DNA from: Dinochytrium kinnereticum
Lineage: Eukaryota; Chytridiomycota; Chytridiomycetes; Chytridiales; Chytridiaceae
Direction: 5' to 3'
DNA: 64,000 nucleotides
Assembly (NCBI GenBank): GCA_027604005.1
Contig: JADGJT010000002.1
Span: 124,001-188,000 of the forward strand
A program made the position numbers and the translations under genes. The notes beneath the pieces were generated by a model. The model was not told where the DNA came from. It worked only from the letters and a program-made list of their open reading frames with translations, and made no database searches. This document shows, piece by piece, positions 1 through 14,780 of this stretch (within the stretch, counting starts at the first letter, position 1; each line of letters opens with the position of its first letter).

Positions 1-80
1 CTACCTCCAATGTCCCACAGATATGTTGCTCGCATTTGCCTCTTCCCATCAACATTTTCAAGTCCTCCAGAGTCCATCAT
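1..80 (-). CDS. possible first coding exon of a gene running off the left edge
   Basis: On the minus strand an open frame begins with two adjacent ATG codons and encodes MMDSGGLENVDGKRQM and a further stretch containing TYLWDIGG, open to the window edge. A GT follows near the end (GGAGGTAG), so the exon may stop here. Composition looks coding, but about 26 codons are too few to name a family. If real, it is divergent from eIF4A and the two share about 400 bp of promoter DNA. It could equally be chance. Confidence 0.3.
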   Translation of the reverse strand, partial: MMDSGGLENVDGKRQMRATYLWDIGG

Positions 81-489
81 TTACATAGGTGGTATTAGAC
101 GACAAGAATTTAGGTCCATGCGCCAAAATAAAGCCGGAATGCGGCATATCTCGCCAAGCATTAAAAGAAAAGCATTGACGCGAAGTAACTTTGCGGTGAG
201 ATATTGAAGAGAGTGTGAGGAACTAAGAAAATGAGCGTAGAGGCAGTTGCTACATGCTGGATGAGCAGAGCAAGCAGGACAGCTGAGCCTTGCAGGAAGG
301 AGAAATGCTCGGAATGTGGGATTAACTGCTGCTCAGAAGGAGAGGGATCTCAGTGGTAGTTTGTGTCACTCTTTGTGTGATGGGTGGGTTGGATTCAGTT
401 TCTCCTTTTTTTTTTTTTTTTTTTTTTTCCAGAGCTCTGAGCTTTTTTTTTTCCGGACTGAAATCGATCATCCACCACATCCTTTACTT

Positions 490-2108
490 ATGAGCAACAC
501 CAAAGACGCTGCTGCGTAAGTGATATATCCATCGCTGTGTCCTGCTTATTGTCGCTGTCTCTGGCGTTGTGCTGCGGCACCGGCAGCAGCTGCTGCTTTT
601 CGGCTTGTTTCCCTTACTTAGTTGTACCCACTGTCCTTTTTGGATTCTGAACCCCCTTTTTTTCTATCAGTGAGGACTCCCGCAAGGACCAACTCAACGA
701 TGTTCCCCAGGGTGAGATTGAGGTGAGCGAGCCGGCCTCACATGTAACGAGATCTAACGCTTGTTACCTGAACAGTCCAACTGGGACGAAGTTGTTGACA
801 GCTTTGATGACATGAGCTTGAGGGAGGAGCTCCTTCGTGGTATTTACGCCTACGGGTGAGATCAAACTTGTTACGCCCTTTCTCTGACTTTAATCTCAAC
901 CAGTTTCGAGCGCCCTTCCGCCATCCAGCAGAGGGCCATCATGCCCGTCATCAAGGACCATGATGTCATTGCCCAGGCTCAGTCTGGAACTGGAAAGACC
1001 GCCACCTTCTCCATCTCCGTCCTTCAGAAGTTGGACATGAGCAAGAAGGAGACCCAGGCGCTCATCCTTGCCCCCACCCGTGAGCTTGCCCAGCAGATCC
1101 AGAAGGTCGTCGTCGCTCTCGGTGACTACATGAACGTTGATTGCCACGCTTGTGTCGGTGGTACCAACGTCCGCGAGGACATGCGTCGTCTGGAGGGCGG
1201 TGCCCACGTTGTAGTCGGAACCCCTGGTCGTGTTTTCGACATGATCAACCGCGGTGCTCTTCGCGCCGAGCACATCAAGCTTTTCGTCTTGGACGAGGCT
1301 GATGAGATGCTCTCCCGTGGATTCACCGAGCAAATCTACAATGTCTTTCAGCTCTTGCCTCCCGCGACCCAGGTCGTTCTCCTTTCTGCCACCATGCCCG
1401 CCGATGTTCTAGAGGTCACTAAGCGTTTCATGCGCGAGCCTATCCGTATCCTCGTTAAGCGTGACGAGTTGACCCTTGAAGGTATCAAGCAGTTCTACAT
1501 TGCCGTCGAGAAGGAGGAATGGAAGCTTGACACCCTTTGCGATCTTTACGACACTGTCACCATCACCCAGGCTGTTATCTTCTGCAACACCCGCAGAAAG
1601 GTCGAATGGCTCACCGAGCAGATGAAGGGACGTGACTTCACCGTCTCGGCCATGGTATGCTTAACTGTTATCAATGAATGAAATTTCTAATCGATATTAG
1701 CACGGTGAGATGACCCAGCAGGAGCGTGAGACCATTATGCAAGCGTTCAGGACTGGATCTAGCCGTGTCCTCATCACCACCGATCTGCTTGCTCGTGGTA
1801 TTGACGTGCAGCAAGTTTCTCTTGTCATCAACTACGACCTTCCCCTCAACAAGGAGAACTACATCCACAGGTGGGTTTGACCATCCCAATCCATTCATTA
1901 AAATTTTTTAAAAGGATTGGTCGTGGTGGTCGTTTCGGAAGGAAGGGTGTCGCTATCAACTTTGTCACCAACCAGGATGTCAAGATGCTCCGTGAGATCG
2001 AGGCTTTCTACAACACTCAGGTAAGATAATTGGAAAAGGTCTCTTCCATTCTAATCAACCATTATGCAGACTGAGGAGATGCCCCTCAACATTGCCGATC
2101 TCATCTAA
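490..2108 (+). CDS. eIF4A: ATP-dependent RNA helicase eIF4A
   Basis: DEAD-box helicase of the eIF4F cap-binding complex, which unwinds mRNA 5' leaders for ribosome scanning in the cytoplasm. Seven exons (490-515, 671-722, 776-855, 904-1654, 1701-1870, 1915-2020, 2070-2108) join to 1224 nt, encoding 407 residues, the usual eIF4A length. Visible motifs are AQSGTGKT (Walker A), [35 protein letters not shown] and [13 protein letters not shown], and the protein ends NIADLI, as in other eIF4A proteins. The start MSNTKDAA lies just after a T-rich leader. Codons are strongly C-ended, as expected for an abundant protein. Identity is not in doubt; only the short first exons carry some uncertainty. Confidence 0.97.
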
Positions 2109-2351
2109 GACGGCTAACGCATTTTATTCGAGCATGGCTAGAATAGGCGCAATAGAATGTTCCATCCGCTCATATTTTATCGTTTTGTTTCTTTGGTTTG
2201 AAGCTCTTTTGCGGAAGGGCGAAGGTCAAGCGACCATGTTTTTGTTTGATGTTTGTCGATTAATAAAAAAAATTTCTCCAAAACTCTGCGAAAATGGTAA
2301 GGGCCTCTTGAAGGAGACGGAGGCTGATGGTACACAACAAAGGCTGGAGCA

Positions 2352-4876
2352 ATGGATCTTGCGGCGAAGCTGCCAAAGTTACGCGATGCGGAGGAGGAAG
2401 CCCTTCTTGGATCCGTCTACTCAGTGTCTGGACCCGGTAAAGCTGAGCTTTCATGTGCTCTCTGATCTGACAGATTGATAGTCGTTGTGGCTGAAAGAAT
2501 GACTGGAGCTGCTATGTTTGAACTGGTATGGGACATATATACAATAATAAATGGTGAGACGCTGACCTTTTGGAAAGGTCAGGGTTGGCCATGATGAGCT
2601 GGTCGGAGAGGTCATCCGAATTGATCGTGACAAGGCGACAATCCAGGTGTATGAGGAGACATGTAAGCACCTTCAACGACTCGAAAGGATCTAAGTACTT
2701 CTCAGCTGGTCTTACGGTTGGGGACCCAGTTTTGCGAACGGGAAAGCCTTTGTCTGTGGAACTTGGGCCAGGTTAGGACAACCATTGTATCTCATTTAAC
2801 AATCCTTTAGGCCTTTGCTCCAACATCTATGACGGTATCCAGAGGCCTCTGAAGGTACTTCAAGTTTAGAAACTCGCGTTTTTGACAGCTCTCTCCAGGC
2901 TATTCAAGATATTTCTGGCAGTATTTACATTCCTCGTGGAATTAATACTCCCGCTCTAGACCAATCCATTGACTGGGAGTTTGAGCCAGTTAACTTTAAT
3001 GTTTGTTAAATGATCTCCCCATATCTTTTTCCTTAACATAGTAGGTTGGAGACCATGTCACTGGTGGTGATATCTACGGCAAAGTTTTCGAAAATACTTT
3101 AATCACCCACAACATTATGTTGCCGCCGAAGGCCAAAGGAACTGTGACTTACATTGCGCCAAAGGGTTGCTATAACATCATGGTGAATATATCCTCACAT
3201 TCTTTTGAAATATACTAACCGCCTCTACAAGCAAAAACTTATTGAAGTTGAGTTTGAAGGTGAAAAGGCAGAGTATGGAATGCGTCAGCTCTGGCCCGTC
3301 CGAACTCCTAGACCTGTCACTGAAAAACTTCCTGGAGACTTCCCTCTCTTGACTGGTCAAAGGGTTCTGGATGCACTGTTCCCGTAAGTCTTGTTTTTCC
3401 GTATGTTTTTTTGCTGAAGTCATTTTCATCGTACATGATGACAGTTGTGTCCAAGGTGGTACTACGGCCATTCCAGGTGCTTTCGGCTGCGGTAAAACTG
3501 TCATTTCTCAAGCTCTCTCCAAGTACTCGAACTCTGATCTCATTGTTTACGTTGGGTGTGGTGAGCGTGGCAATGAGATGGCTGAAGTCTTAATGGACTT
3601 CCCGGAGGTTTGTATTTTTAATTATGAAAAAGTCCTGACCGTCCTTTTAGCTTTCCATTGAAATTAACGGTAGGCAAGAGTCTATCATGAAGCGAACGAC
3701 CTTGGTTGCCAATACTTCCAACATGCCCGTGGCTGCTCGTGAAGCCTCTATTTACACTGGAATTACGGTTTCTGAGTACTTCCGTGACCAAGGAAAGAAT
3801 GTTGCTATGATGGCTGACTCTACCTCTCGATGGGCTGAGGCTCTTCGTGAAATCTCGGGTCGTCTGGCTGAAATGCCTGCAGGTTGGCTTTAGGTCATAA
3901 GTTTTGAAACTCTAATGTTGCTTAGACAGTGGTTACCCTGCCTACCTTGGTGCCAGGCTGGCCTTATTCTACGAGAGAGCTGGGAAGAGCATCTGTTTAG
4001 GTAACCCTCGTCGCCAGGGCAGTGTCAGTATTGTCGGCGCGTAAGTATTGAACTGCGTCTCTTAAACTATGTTGTTTTTGTGAAAATCTAATAAGCTTTA
4101 AAGTGTTTCCCCTCCAGGTGGTGATTACAACGACCCTGTTACTCTGGCGACTTTGAACATTGTCCAGGTCTTCTGGGGTTTGGATAAGAAGCTTGCGCAG
4201 AGGAAGCACTTCCCGTCCGTCAACTGGTCCCTGAGTTACTCGAAGTACATGAAGGCGCTTGAGCCGTACTATGAGACATTTGACCCCGAGTTTATGACTC
4301 TGCGAACAAAGTGCAAGGAGATTTTGCAGCAGGAGGAAGACCTGGCGGAAATTGTCCAGCTCGTTGGAAAGGTTTGCATTTTGTTGCTTGCTTATTGTTA
4401 CTTTTAGGTTTTTTTTGTTTTTTTAAACTTTTGAAATCTATCATCATATCTCACTTTATTATAGAGTGCTCTCGGCGAAGCAGACAAGATTACTTTGGAC
4501 TTAGCGAAGATCATTAAGGAGGACTTCCTTCAGCAGAACGGTTACTCGAAGTATGACCGATTTTGCCCCTTCTACAAGACCATCGGTATGCTCCGAAACC
4601 TGGTCACCTTCTACGACCTCGCCACCCACACCGTAGAGGCCTCCTCTAATCAAATCACCTGGAATAAGATGAGGGAGTCGTTGGGTGATATCCTTTACAA
4701 ACTCAGCTCCATGAAGTTTGAGGTGCGTTTTCGCCTTTTGGTTTTCTGTCTCTAGTTTTTGCCTTTGTTTAATGCCTTTTACATAGGACCCTGCTGATGG
4801 TATGGAGGTTGTGAAGGAGAGATATGCTAAGTTGAACCGTGAAATGGAGGAGAGGTTCCGCGCGTTGTTGGATTAA
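2352..4876 (+). CDS. VMA1: V-type proton ATPase catalytic subunit A
   Basis: Catalytic, ATP-hydrolysing subunit of the V1 sector that drives proton pumping into vacuoles and endosomes. The frame opens [10 protein letters not shown] and reaches SVYSVSGP, then is spliced (acceptor TAG before 2482) to [15 protein letters not shown]. Family landmarks follow in order: [51 protein letters not shown] (Walker A), [94 protein letters not shown] and [12 protein letters not shown]. At roughly 610 residues it is full length. No intein is present: the P-loop region where yeast Vma1 carries one is continuous. About ten introns interrupt the gene. It follows eIF4A on the same strand, about 240 bp downstream. 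Confidence 0.97.
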
Positions 4877-5291
4877 TCTTTTTCTTCTGTACTTTAAGGC
4901 TTTTTGCTAGACTCGGAATAAATTCTCATTAATTTTTCTAAATACAGTTCGTTCATATCCTTAAGGATTGTTTGGCTCTTTTTGTAACGGGGTGTGGCCT
5001 CTTTACTATGTTGTTGCCTTGCATTCTTTGGTCAGACAATATCGTCTAACAGGGGAGGGTGCATTCTTTGGTCAGACAATATCGTCTAACAGGGGAGGAA
5101 TGCTCTTCTCTCCCCAAACACGGGCGTGAGAACCAAGTGAATGATCACCTCCATCTACGGTCCTTCCTCACGAAGAAAGCATTACTGGAGTTCACAGCTG
5201 GATCAACCACAAATCTGATTGGACGACAGGATTGGAGTGAAGCAGCAAATTTTCACAGGGAGGTCCACCCTCTAATTTCACACTTGCAAAA
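4877..5291 (+). other. intergenic DNA between VMA1 and RPL29
   Basis: This 415-bp stretch holds the VMA1 3' end (a possible AATAAA-like signal, GGAATAAAT, near 4916) and the RPL29 promoter. Its only clear structure is a 40-bp tandem duplication, listed separately. The frame 5059-5364 crossing it has no family resemblance and ends in the RPL29 intron, so I do not read it as a gene. Confidence 0.6.
5021..5100. repeat. perfect or near-perfect 40-bp tandem duplication
   Basis: The unit beginning GCATTCTTTGGTCAGACAAT occurs at 5021 and again at 5061, each copy continuing ATCGTCTAACAGGGGAGG; the copies differ only at the last bases. It lies about 190 bp upstream of the RPL29 start codon, so it may duplicate a promoter element, but no known motif was recognised. 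Confidence 0.9.
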
Positions 5292-5888
5292 ATGGTACGT
5301 AGAGACGACGACGAGGGGCATCAACGGGAGTGGAAACGAGACGGCAGCCGGCGCTCAGGATTGAGAAGGAGGGGAGATGTTATCTTGGATGATGAAGGAA
5401 TCTGTGGATGCTGTGGATGCCATGAATGGATGGATGGGATGGATGGGATGGTTTGGGTGGGTGGAGTTGGGTGTGACGGGCATTGGGCAAGGGGCTGAAT
5501 GCTTCGTGGAGCGACCGTCGCCTAATACCAGAGCTATAGGAAGGGGGGAACACGTGCATGTTGGAGGAACTCTGGAAGGTTTTTGCGGAAAGAGTGGGGA
5601 CTGACTTCCACTCGTTGCTTTCGCTCAGGCCAAGTCAAAGAACCACACCAACCACAACCAGAACAAGAAGGCCCACAAGAACGGCATCAAGAAGCCGAAG
5701 ACCTACAGGTACCCTTCGTTGAAGGGTGTCGACCCCAAGTTCATCAGGAACCAGAGGTTCGCGAAGAGGGGTACCGTTGGTAAGTGTGCATTTGTTGGCG
5801 AACCCCAAGTTGTTTTCCAAGATGAGTTGTTTTCTAATTTATTTCTCCTTATCTCGTTGCCTTAGCTGCCCTCAAGACCAGGGAGTAA
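5292..5888 (+). CDS. RPL29: 60S ribosomal protein eL29
   Basis: Small, very basic protein of the large ribosomal subunit. The mature frame reads [20 protein letters not shown], followed by [20 protein letters not shown] and a tail ending AALKTRE. The eL29 signature (KSKNHTx[13 protein letters not shown]) is complete. Exons are 5292-5294, 5629-5779 and 5866-5888, giving 177 nt and 58 residues. The first coding exon is only the ATG: GTACGT follows at once, and the frame resumes after CTCAG at 5629. That intron is 334 nt, the longest clear intron in the window, and carries short ATGGATGGG-type repeats around 5424-5450. Confidence 0.96.
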
Positions 5889-6120
5889 ATTCCTTGAATC
5901 TTTTGGACTGACCAGACGGGATTGACTTGGTTGCAAATGAGCAGCCCGATGTTTTCAACTATTTGATGATTATATCAATACAACGCTGTTCAAAACTCTA
6001 TCCACTCTTGTTTTTATGATATCTTTCTTTCAGGTCTGCTTGCAGGTTTACATTGTATATTATAATTTCAAATCATTACATGCCTACCAATCCATAAGGC
6101 GGGAAAGAATGTCATTCCAT

Positions 6121-7887
<1,767 letters not shown>

Positions 7888-7953
7888 TTCGTCTGATGTC
7901 AGACACGAAACGACAAAAAACGAGATCGTGCAACCCGGTTTTATACGGTCCCA

Positions 7954-9612
7954 ATGGCGGCAAGACTCGCATGCCAACGATCGCTGCAGACGGCCGCCAC
8001 GGCTGCTGGCCTCAACGACCTCGCCCATCTGCACATTGCCAAGGGGCCGCTGGCTGTGTACAGGAGGAAGGTTGCTGCCGGTCAGCTGCGGGATGATCCG
8101 TTCCAGCAGAACACCATGCAGGTGCTGCAGCGATTGCATGACACCCTGATCGCCTATCAGCCGCCGCCTATCGTCAATGTTGATGTGAAAACAAGCTCAG
8201 GATCCTCTCATAAGGTTGGACTGGAGCAGCTGGATTCCGAGGCTACGTCCATGTTCAGTCTCTTCTCCAGAAAGTGGTGGCAGTCGAGCGCCGAGAAACC
8301 TGTGAAGGAGATATTTGGTCCACAAGGTCTTTACGTCTACGGCAGTGTTGGGACTGGAAAGACCATGACGATGGATATGTTTTATCACTCGATCGATGTT
8401 GAGCGGAAACGTCGGGTTCATTTCCATGCGTTTATGCTAGACGTTCATAGAAGAGTTCATCAACTCCGGAAAGAGTTGAGCGCCGGGTTTGATCCCATCC
8501 CGCCAGTTGCTCAAGAACTTGCCAACCAAGCCTGGCTTTTGTGCTTTGATGAATTACAGGTAACCGATATTACGGATGCCATGCTGCTGCGGCGATTGTT
8601 TTATGAGCTGTTCAAGCGAGGTGTTGTGGTTTTCACAACGTCCAACAGGCCCCCTGACGGTAAGTGCTTTTTTTGGCCTCAACTGTTCCAGATTTGAATC
8701 TTCTGACTCCATTCGCACGTTCATACATCCATTATAGACTTGTATAAGAACGGCATTCAGAGATCAAGTTTCCTCCCGACAATCGACCTCTTAAAGGGCC
8801 GGTGCCTCATACACTCCTTAGACTCGGGAGTTGACTACAGGGTGACTGGTCGTCGGCAGTCTTCAGCGTTTTATCACCCCTTGGATAAGAGCACTGTGGA
8901 TAAGGTCGAAGCTGTATGGCAACATCTCACTCAGGGGCAAGAAGGTCAGTGCAGTATAATATTTATAAAGGAGTCTTCATCAAACTAAAGACATAAAAAA
9001 AAGTGAAACCTCGGAAGCTTGATTTTTTTGGAAGATCTTTGGTGCTGCCGGAAACCGTTGGACCCATCGTGAGGGCCGACTTCCAGGCTCTATGTGGCCA
9101 GCCTCACAGCGCCCCTGATTTTTTGACTATGGCGCAAGAATTCAAGGTTCTCATACTCACTAACGTGCCCAAGTTGTCCTTTGCTCAGAGAAATGAGGCC
9201 CGTCGTTTCATCACACTCATTGATGCTCTTTACGAGAACAGGGTGAGATATACTTTTATATGAGTCGATTCTAATTTGTGGGTTTTCTTAACCAGGTGAA
9301 ATTGATCATTTCAGCTGAAGCACCAGCAGATCAGCTTCTTGTTGGGGAGGATGCGATCCCTAATGCATCGGATGTTTCGGATGCGCATCGTATGCTTATG
9401 GATGACTTAAAGCTGTCAACCAAAGAGGTTGGATATGTTATTGGCTTGCTATCCTGTGAAACTAACATACTTGACACACGTAGATGGACAGCTCAATATT
9501 CACAGGAGCTGAGGAGAACTTTGCCTTCCGGAGAGCAGTCTCCAGGCTGTATGAGATGCAATCCTACGACTGGTTGGGAGAAGATTTGGCAACCGCATTG
9601 AACAAGATTTGA
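7954..9612 (+). CDS. AFG1: AFG1/LACE1-type mitochondrial AAA ATPase
   Basis: AFG1 family ATPase, which in yeast and animals acts in mitochondria in quality control of respiratory-complex subunits. Five exons (7954-8659, 8738-8944, 9004-9242, 9296-9427, 9484-9612) sum to 1413 nt, 470 residues. Seen: an Arg-rich, acid-poor start (MAARLACQRSLQ) fitting a mitochondrial presequence; Walker A YGSVGTGKTMTMD; Walker B LLCFDELQVTDITDAM; and the family motif TTSNRPPDDLYKNGIQR. The protein ends with the conserved AVSRLYEMQSYDWL region. Splice joins preserve frame at all four introns. The gene is head-to-head with argininosuccinate lyase. Confidence 0.95.
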
Positions 9613-9650
9613 TCAAATGCGCGATCTGCCACAAGTGTAATGGTGAATTA

Positions 9651-10329
<679 letters not shown>

Positions 10330-10983
10330 CTTATTGCAGAGCGAGAATGTGTTGACCCAGCGGTGACTCGGGGCGAGGGAGGTTGTTGGATTTCCTGGTT
10401 GAGGAGAGAGAGAGAGAGCGAATTGTTGCAAAAAAAAAGTTGGATTTCACTGTGTGTGGCAGGGATGTGGCGCAGACTATAAGCCACACCTGGCATGGAT
10501 TCTCACCACCCCACCCCCACCCCCTAACACGGCAGCGCGCGCTATCCCGCATCCACCACCACCAGCTCATGACGCGATCAGCATCCCGACTGCGCGCTCG
10601 TTGGCTCATTCACCCACCCAGCATTTGCCTCTCTAGTCCAGCCTTTTCTTGCTCCCCACTTGCTTCATTGCTTGCCTCCTTCTCATTACACACCACCCCG
10701 CGGATGCTGCTTTCGTGCTGCCCGTTTGGCGGCTGCTATCGCACGCGACAACTGCCTCCGCGTTTTCCTCCGCTTCTTCCCTTCTTTTCGCTCTGCTCGG
10801 TGCTTTTTGCTGTTTTCGCGCAGGAGGAGCCATTTTTCTCGATCTGTTGGACAATCGGCCCCAACAAAAACATAACAAGCAATTCGCCAACAACGATTGC
10901 CCTTTCCCTTTCACCTCATCAGCCCGACTTGCCTCCATCCACCACCGCACATCCATCACCACTCCATCACACCAGCATCGCCA
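10330..10983. promoter_or_regulatory. shared divergent promoter region of RPS20 and UGD1
   Basis: 654 bp between two divergent start codons. It contains an alternating GA tract (about 10400-10419) and an A-run next to it on the RPS20 side, then a C-rich, CCACCACC-rich middle (about 10505-10562) and long pyrimidine-rich DNA towards UGDH. The open frames across it (for example 10383-10994 plus and 10633-11079 minus) are composition artefacts with no recognisable protein. No TATA box was identified with confidence. Confidence 0.6.
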
Positions 10984-12716
10984 ATGACCGATAACTTCAA
11001 GCTCAAGATCTGCTGCATTGGCGCTGGATACGTTGGTGGGTGTTGACCTTGCCTCCTCTCCTTCCATCCTCCTGACCACAAGACTAACCCTGTTACAATG
11101 TGCTCAGGCGGGCCAACATGCGCCGTGATATCTCTCAAGTGTCCCGATATCAAGGTCACCATCGTTGACATCAATCAGAACCGTGTAGACCAATGGAATT
11201 CGAATCAACTCCCCATCTACGAGCCAGGTCTTGACGAGATCGTGTTTGCGCGAAGAGGCAAGAACCTCTTTTTCTCATCCGAGGTCGATGCTGCAATCAT
11301 CGAGGCCGATCTCATCTTTGTGAGCGTCAACACCCCCACAAAGAAGTCTGGAATGGGTGCTGGGTTCGCTGCGGACTTGGCGTAAGCACCACCTTCTTTC
11401 TCAACCTGTTTAACTCTTTCACTTTAGCTACGTCGAGTCAGCGACGAGAAGGATCGCAAAGGTGGCCACTTCGTCCAAGATTGTCATTGAAAAGTCCACC
11501 GTTCCTTGCCGAACTGCTGAGAGCATGCGCGTTATTCTCGAGGCTAACTCAAGGGACGGCATTCGCTTTGACATTCTCTCAAATCCCGAATTCCTGGCCG
11601 AGGGTACCGCCGTACAGGATTTATTGCACCCCGACAGGGTCTTGATCGGATCATTGCAGACTCCCGAAGGTTTGAAGGCGCAGAAAGCCTTGGCCTCTGT
11701 TTACGCACACTGGGTTCCTGAGGAGAGGATCATCACCATGAACCTCTGGTCTTCGGAGCTTTCAAAGCTGGTAAGGAACATTGGCAGTCCAGTACTTCCA
11801 GTCGCTTTTAACAAGTTCGTTCTTCCTCCTATCTGACGAACCGTAGGCAGCGAATGCTCTTCTTGCTCAGCGTATCTCCAGTGTCAACGCGCTGAGCGCC
11901 ATCTGTGAGGCAACCGGAGCCGATGTTGACGAGGTTGCTTACGCCTGCGGTCTTGACACCCGTATTGGTCCAAAGTTTTTGAAGGCATCTGTCGGATTCG
12001 GCGGTTCCTGCTTCCAAAAGGATATTCTCAACCTGGTCTACCTTTCTGAGAGTCTGCACCTGCCCGAGGTAGCTGAGTACTGGAATCAGGTACGTTATTG
12101 GATCAACGTGTTCATGGATTTCTCATACGCATTTCACACTCAGGTTGTCGTTATGAACGAGTACCAGAAGAAGCGTTTCTCCGAGCGCGTTGTTCGACGT
12201 CTCTTTAACACGATCACCAACAAGAAGCTGGCTGTCTTTGGATTCGCCTTCAAGAAGAACACAGGCGACACGCGAGAGTCGGCGGCTATTACCCTCATCA
12301 AGTACTTTATCCAGGAGAAGGCTTTCATCCAGATTTACGACCCCAAAGTCACCGACGAGCAAATTGAGATGGACCTAACAGACAAGGATGTTGCGACCCC
12401 GGAAGAATGTAAATACAAGCGAGGGAAAAAAGAAGCACATCATGACAGAGGTGGCCTTTTAACTCGAATTTTTTTCTTTTCTTTTTTAGACAAGAATAGG
12501 GTCAAGATCTTCCGTGACGCCTACGAGGCGGCCAAGGGTGTTGACGCGATTGTGGTCGTAACAGAGTGGGATGAATTCAAGGTCCTTGACTATCAGAAGG
12601 TTTATGATGGGATGAACAAGCCCGCCTGTATTTTTGACGGCCGATTGATTCTGGACTCGGACAAGCTCAAAAAGATTGGGTTTGTGGTCGAGTCCATCGG
12701 CAAGCAAGCCATGTAA
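10984..12716 (+). CDS. UGD1: UDP-glucose 6-dehydrogenase
   Basis: Oxidises UDP-glucose to UDP-glucuronate with NAD+, feeding glucuronate-containing wall or capsule polymers and UDP-xylose. The N-terminus [20 protein letters not shown] gives the Rossmann GxGxxG motif across the first intron. Further landmarks are [65 protein letters not shown], the catalytic [16 protein letters not shown] (nucleophile Cys), [20 protein letters not shown] and VVTEWDEFK. Six or so introns, all in frame. C-terminal KQAM. At about 480 residues it is the normal animal/fungal size. UGDH is absent from budding yeast but usual in many other fungi. Confidence 0.96.
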
Positions 12717-12938
12717 TGAATGCTCCCATACATGAAAAAGCAGTATATTTTGCGGGCATATGTTAAACGTGATTCCTAAGAGACTTTTTTTTTCTCCTTT
12801 CTCCTAATCTCCACCTCCTCAATCTTTTTTCTTTCCATAAAACATCTTCTTTTTTTTTTAGAATGCAATACCCTTCAAAGAGATTGTAAGAATACAAAAG
12901 AAGAATCGTTAATCATAATGAAAGGAAATTAAATTAAA

Positions 12939-14780
12939 TTAAAAGGCATCCTGGCCAGAATCAAAAGAGACAAAACAAACCTTTGCCTGGCATTCATTTC
13001 TGATGAGCTCAAAAACCTTCAAAAGCTTTCGCCTTGCGCCAAGCGCCGAGACTCCATGGGCCTGTAGGCCATCATCATTCAACTTAATCATATCCTTCCA
13101 GTTATATCCCTCGAACACGGGAGTGTATTTATGCAATCTAAGACTTCTCAGCCAGCTGGGAATGTCTGCAAAGATAGATCAGAATAAAGTCTTAGCTAAA
13201 TCCAAAACCAGAAAAGAAAAAAAAAAAAAGAAGGAAGGCTTCAATACCGCTCAAAGCTTCCAAATCGACAGCCTCAGGAATTTTCCCTTTCTCCTTGTGA
13301 GTGCCGCCTTTCATTCGTTGGGATTCACTTAGATGATCCCCAGTGCTATCACCCCCATACTCATCATAACTATCACTGTAATCCGACGGCGCATAGGGCG
13401 ATCCTGGGGCACGCAACCCGCCTTGACCACCTACTCCCAAGCTTATGTGCCCCCAACCATCACCAGGATGGCCATGAGGGCTCCTACTCGGCACTCCATT
13501 CGGCGAAGTAGCAATAACAGAATTGGTCGGCGGGCTCACAATGATCGGAGAAACCGGGCGTGGCGACACAGGCCTTTGATAAGCTCCTTGAGTCGACCCA
13601 GCACCAGATCCAGAACCAGCCGGAACCACACCTCCAGGTGACCCAGGAATACCAAGGCTGCTTGTCCTCTCAGTGATGGGGCTACTCATCAACCCGAACC
13701 CAGAGGACCCAAGACCAGGTGGCACACCAGGTGTCAGAGCCCCACCCTGTCCGCTACCAGCGACAGACCAATTTGCTGACGCAATGGCATCATCAATCGG
13801 CGTCTTTGGCCTGTTCATGGGTCCAGGCATGGCTCCTGGAACTTCAGGAACGACCATGTAGGAGTCTCCTGTTCGAAGGTCACCGAGGATCGTGGTAAAC
13901 TTTTCATCAGGGTTGGGAGCGGACTGGCGATCGTATATTCTTCGTGTGGCGCGAGCGGCCCCAGGCATGGCACCCACATAAGAGTCGTCCTCACTGGCAA
14001 CCTTGTCACCTTCCAGACCAGCTGAAGGAGGACCATGACTCGTGACTATAGTCAAGGTAAAGAAGAAAGAAGAGGGAGGGATTCAACGCCTGCCAACAGC
14101 AAAGAAGAGGAAATCCTCAACCCCATTTACCTACCTTTGGAAATCAGCACTCCCGCCGCCGCGACTGGGGACCCAATAGCTCCAGGAACAGGTTTTGGTC
14201 CAGCACCACCAGGCCACGGTTTAGAACCAGGGCCAGCCCCAATTCCAGAAGCCCCACCATGCCCTCCCGGAGAGACAGCGGCAGCGATAGGATCCTTTTG
14301 AGCCATCTGTTGAAGAACAGTGATAAAAAATCGGATCTGAACCTGCGTGGTATGCTGCAGGAGAGAATAAAGCGCTGTGGTTCGCTCGGGATCTGATAGC
14401 ACGCTGAACCACTGTTCGATGGCTTTCAGCTCCTCGCGAAAGTTGTCGTCAAGTTTAGCGCGGGCCATCTGCTCCAACGTTCGCTCATAATAGCTCAAGT
14501 CTTCAAACCACCTGTCGATCGCTGTAAAGCACGGATAGAATCCATTGCATCAGAGTCGATTGTTATCAGAGAGCAAAGGAGAAAAATGACTACTGGCCAT
14601 CTGACATCTCCTCCCCCTCCTCTTCTTACCTTCAGCCTCAGGCGACTTGTAGTGTCCGGTGAGCACTTCAGAGCTCGGTCGCTGCTGCTGACCGTTCTTT
14701 GCAATGTTCTCGAGGTTGGCGCTGACTGGCCGGTGGATTCCAGGCTGAAGATCTGACTGAGGCCTCGCTGGATGCGACAT
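12939..14780 (-). CDS. VTS1: Vts1/Smaug-type RNA-binding SAM-domain protein
   Basis: Post-transcriptional regulator that binds stem-loop Smaug recognition elements and recruits the deadenylase. The C-terminus carries a SAM domain: [20 protein letters not shown], then WKDMIKL and [18 protein letters not shown]. The Ala-Leu-Gly-Ala-Arg-Arg-Lys stretch is the RNA-contacting part in Vts1 and Smaug. The N-terminal third contains the Vts1-like helical domain ([54 protein letters not shown]). Between them lies a long Gly/Pro/Ser-rich region that is surely disordered. Start [14 protein letters not shown]. It follows the CHORD gene on the same strand with 110 bp between. The fungal-type N-terminal domain supports fungal origin. 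Confidence 0.9.

Noticed and set aside
10..207. 65-codon plus-strand frame at the left edge
   Set aside because: No family resemblance; overlaps the more protein-like minus-strand exon.
896..1333. 145-codon minus-strand frame
   Set aside because: It is antisense to the eIF4A exon; the plus strand carries all helicase motifs. GC-rich third positions create long shadow frames.
2352..4876. Possible intein in the V-ATPase A subunit
   Set aside because: The P-loop region ([11 protein letters not shown]) is continuous and nearby gaps are short GT-AG introns.
10383..10994. 203-codon plus-strand frame rich in Ser, His, Pro and Arg
   Set aside because: Lies in the RPS20-UGDH promoter region and arises from pyrimidine-rich DNA without stops; no conserved sequence.
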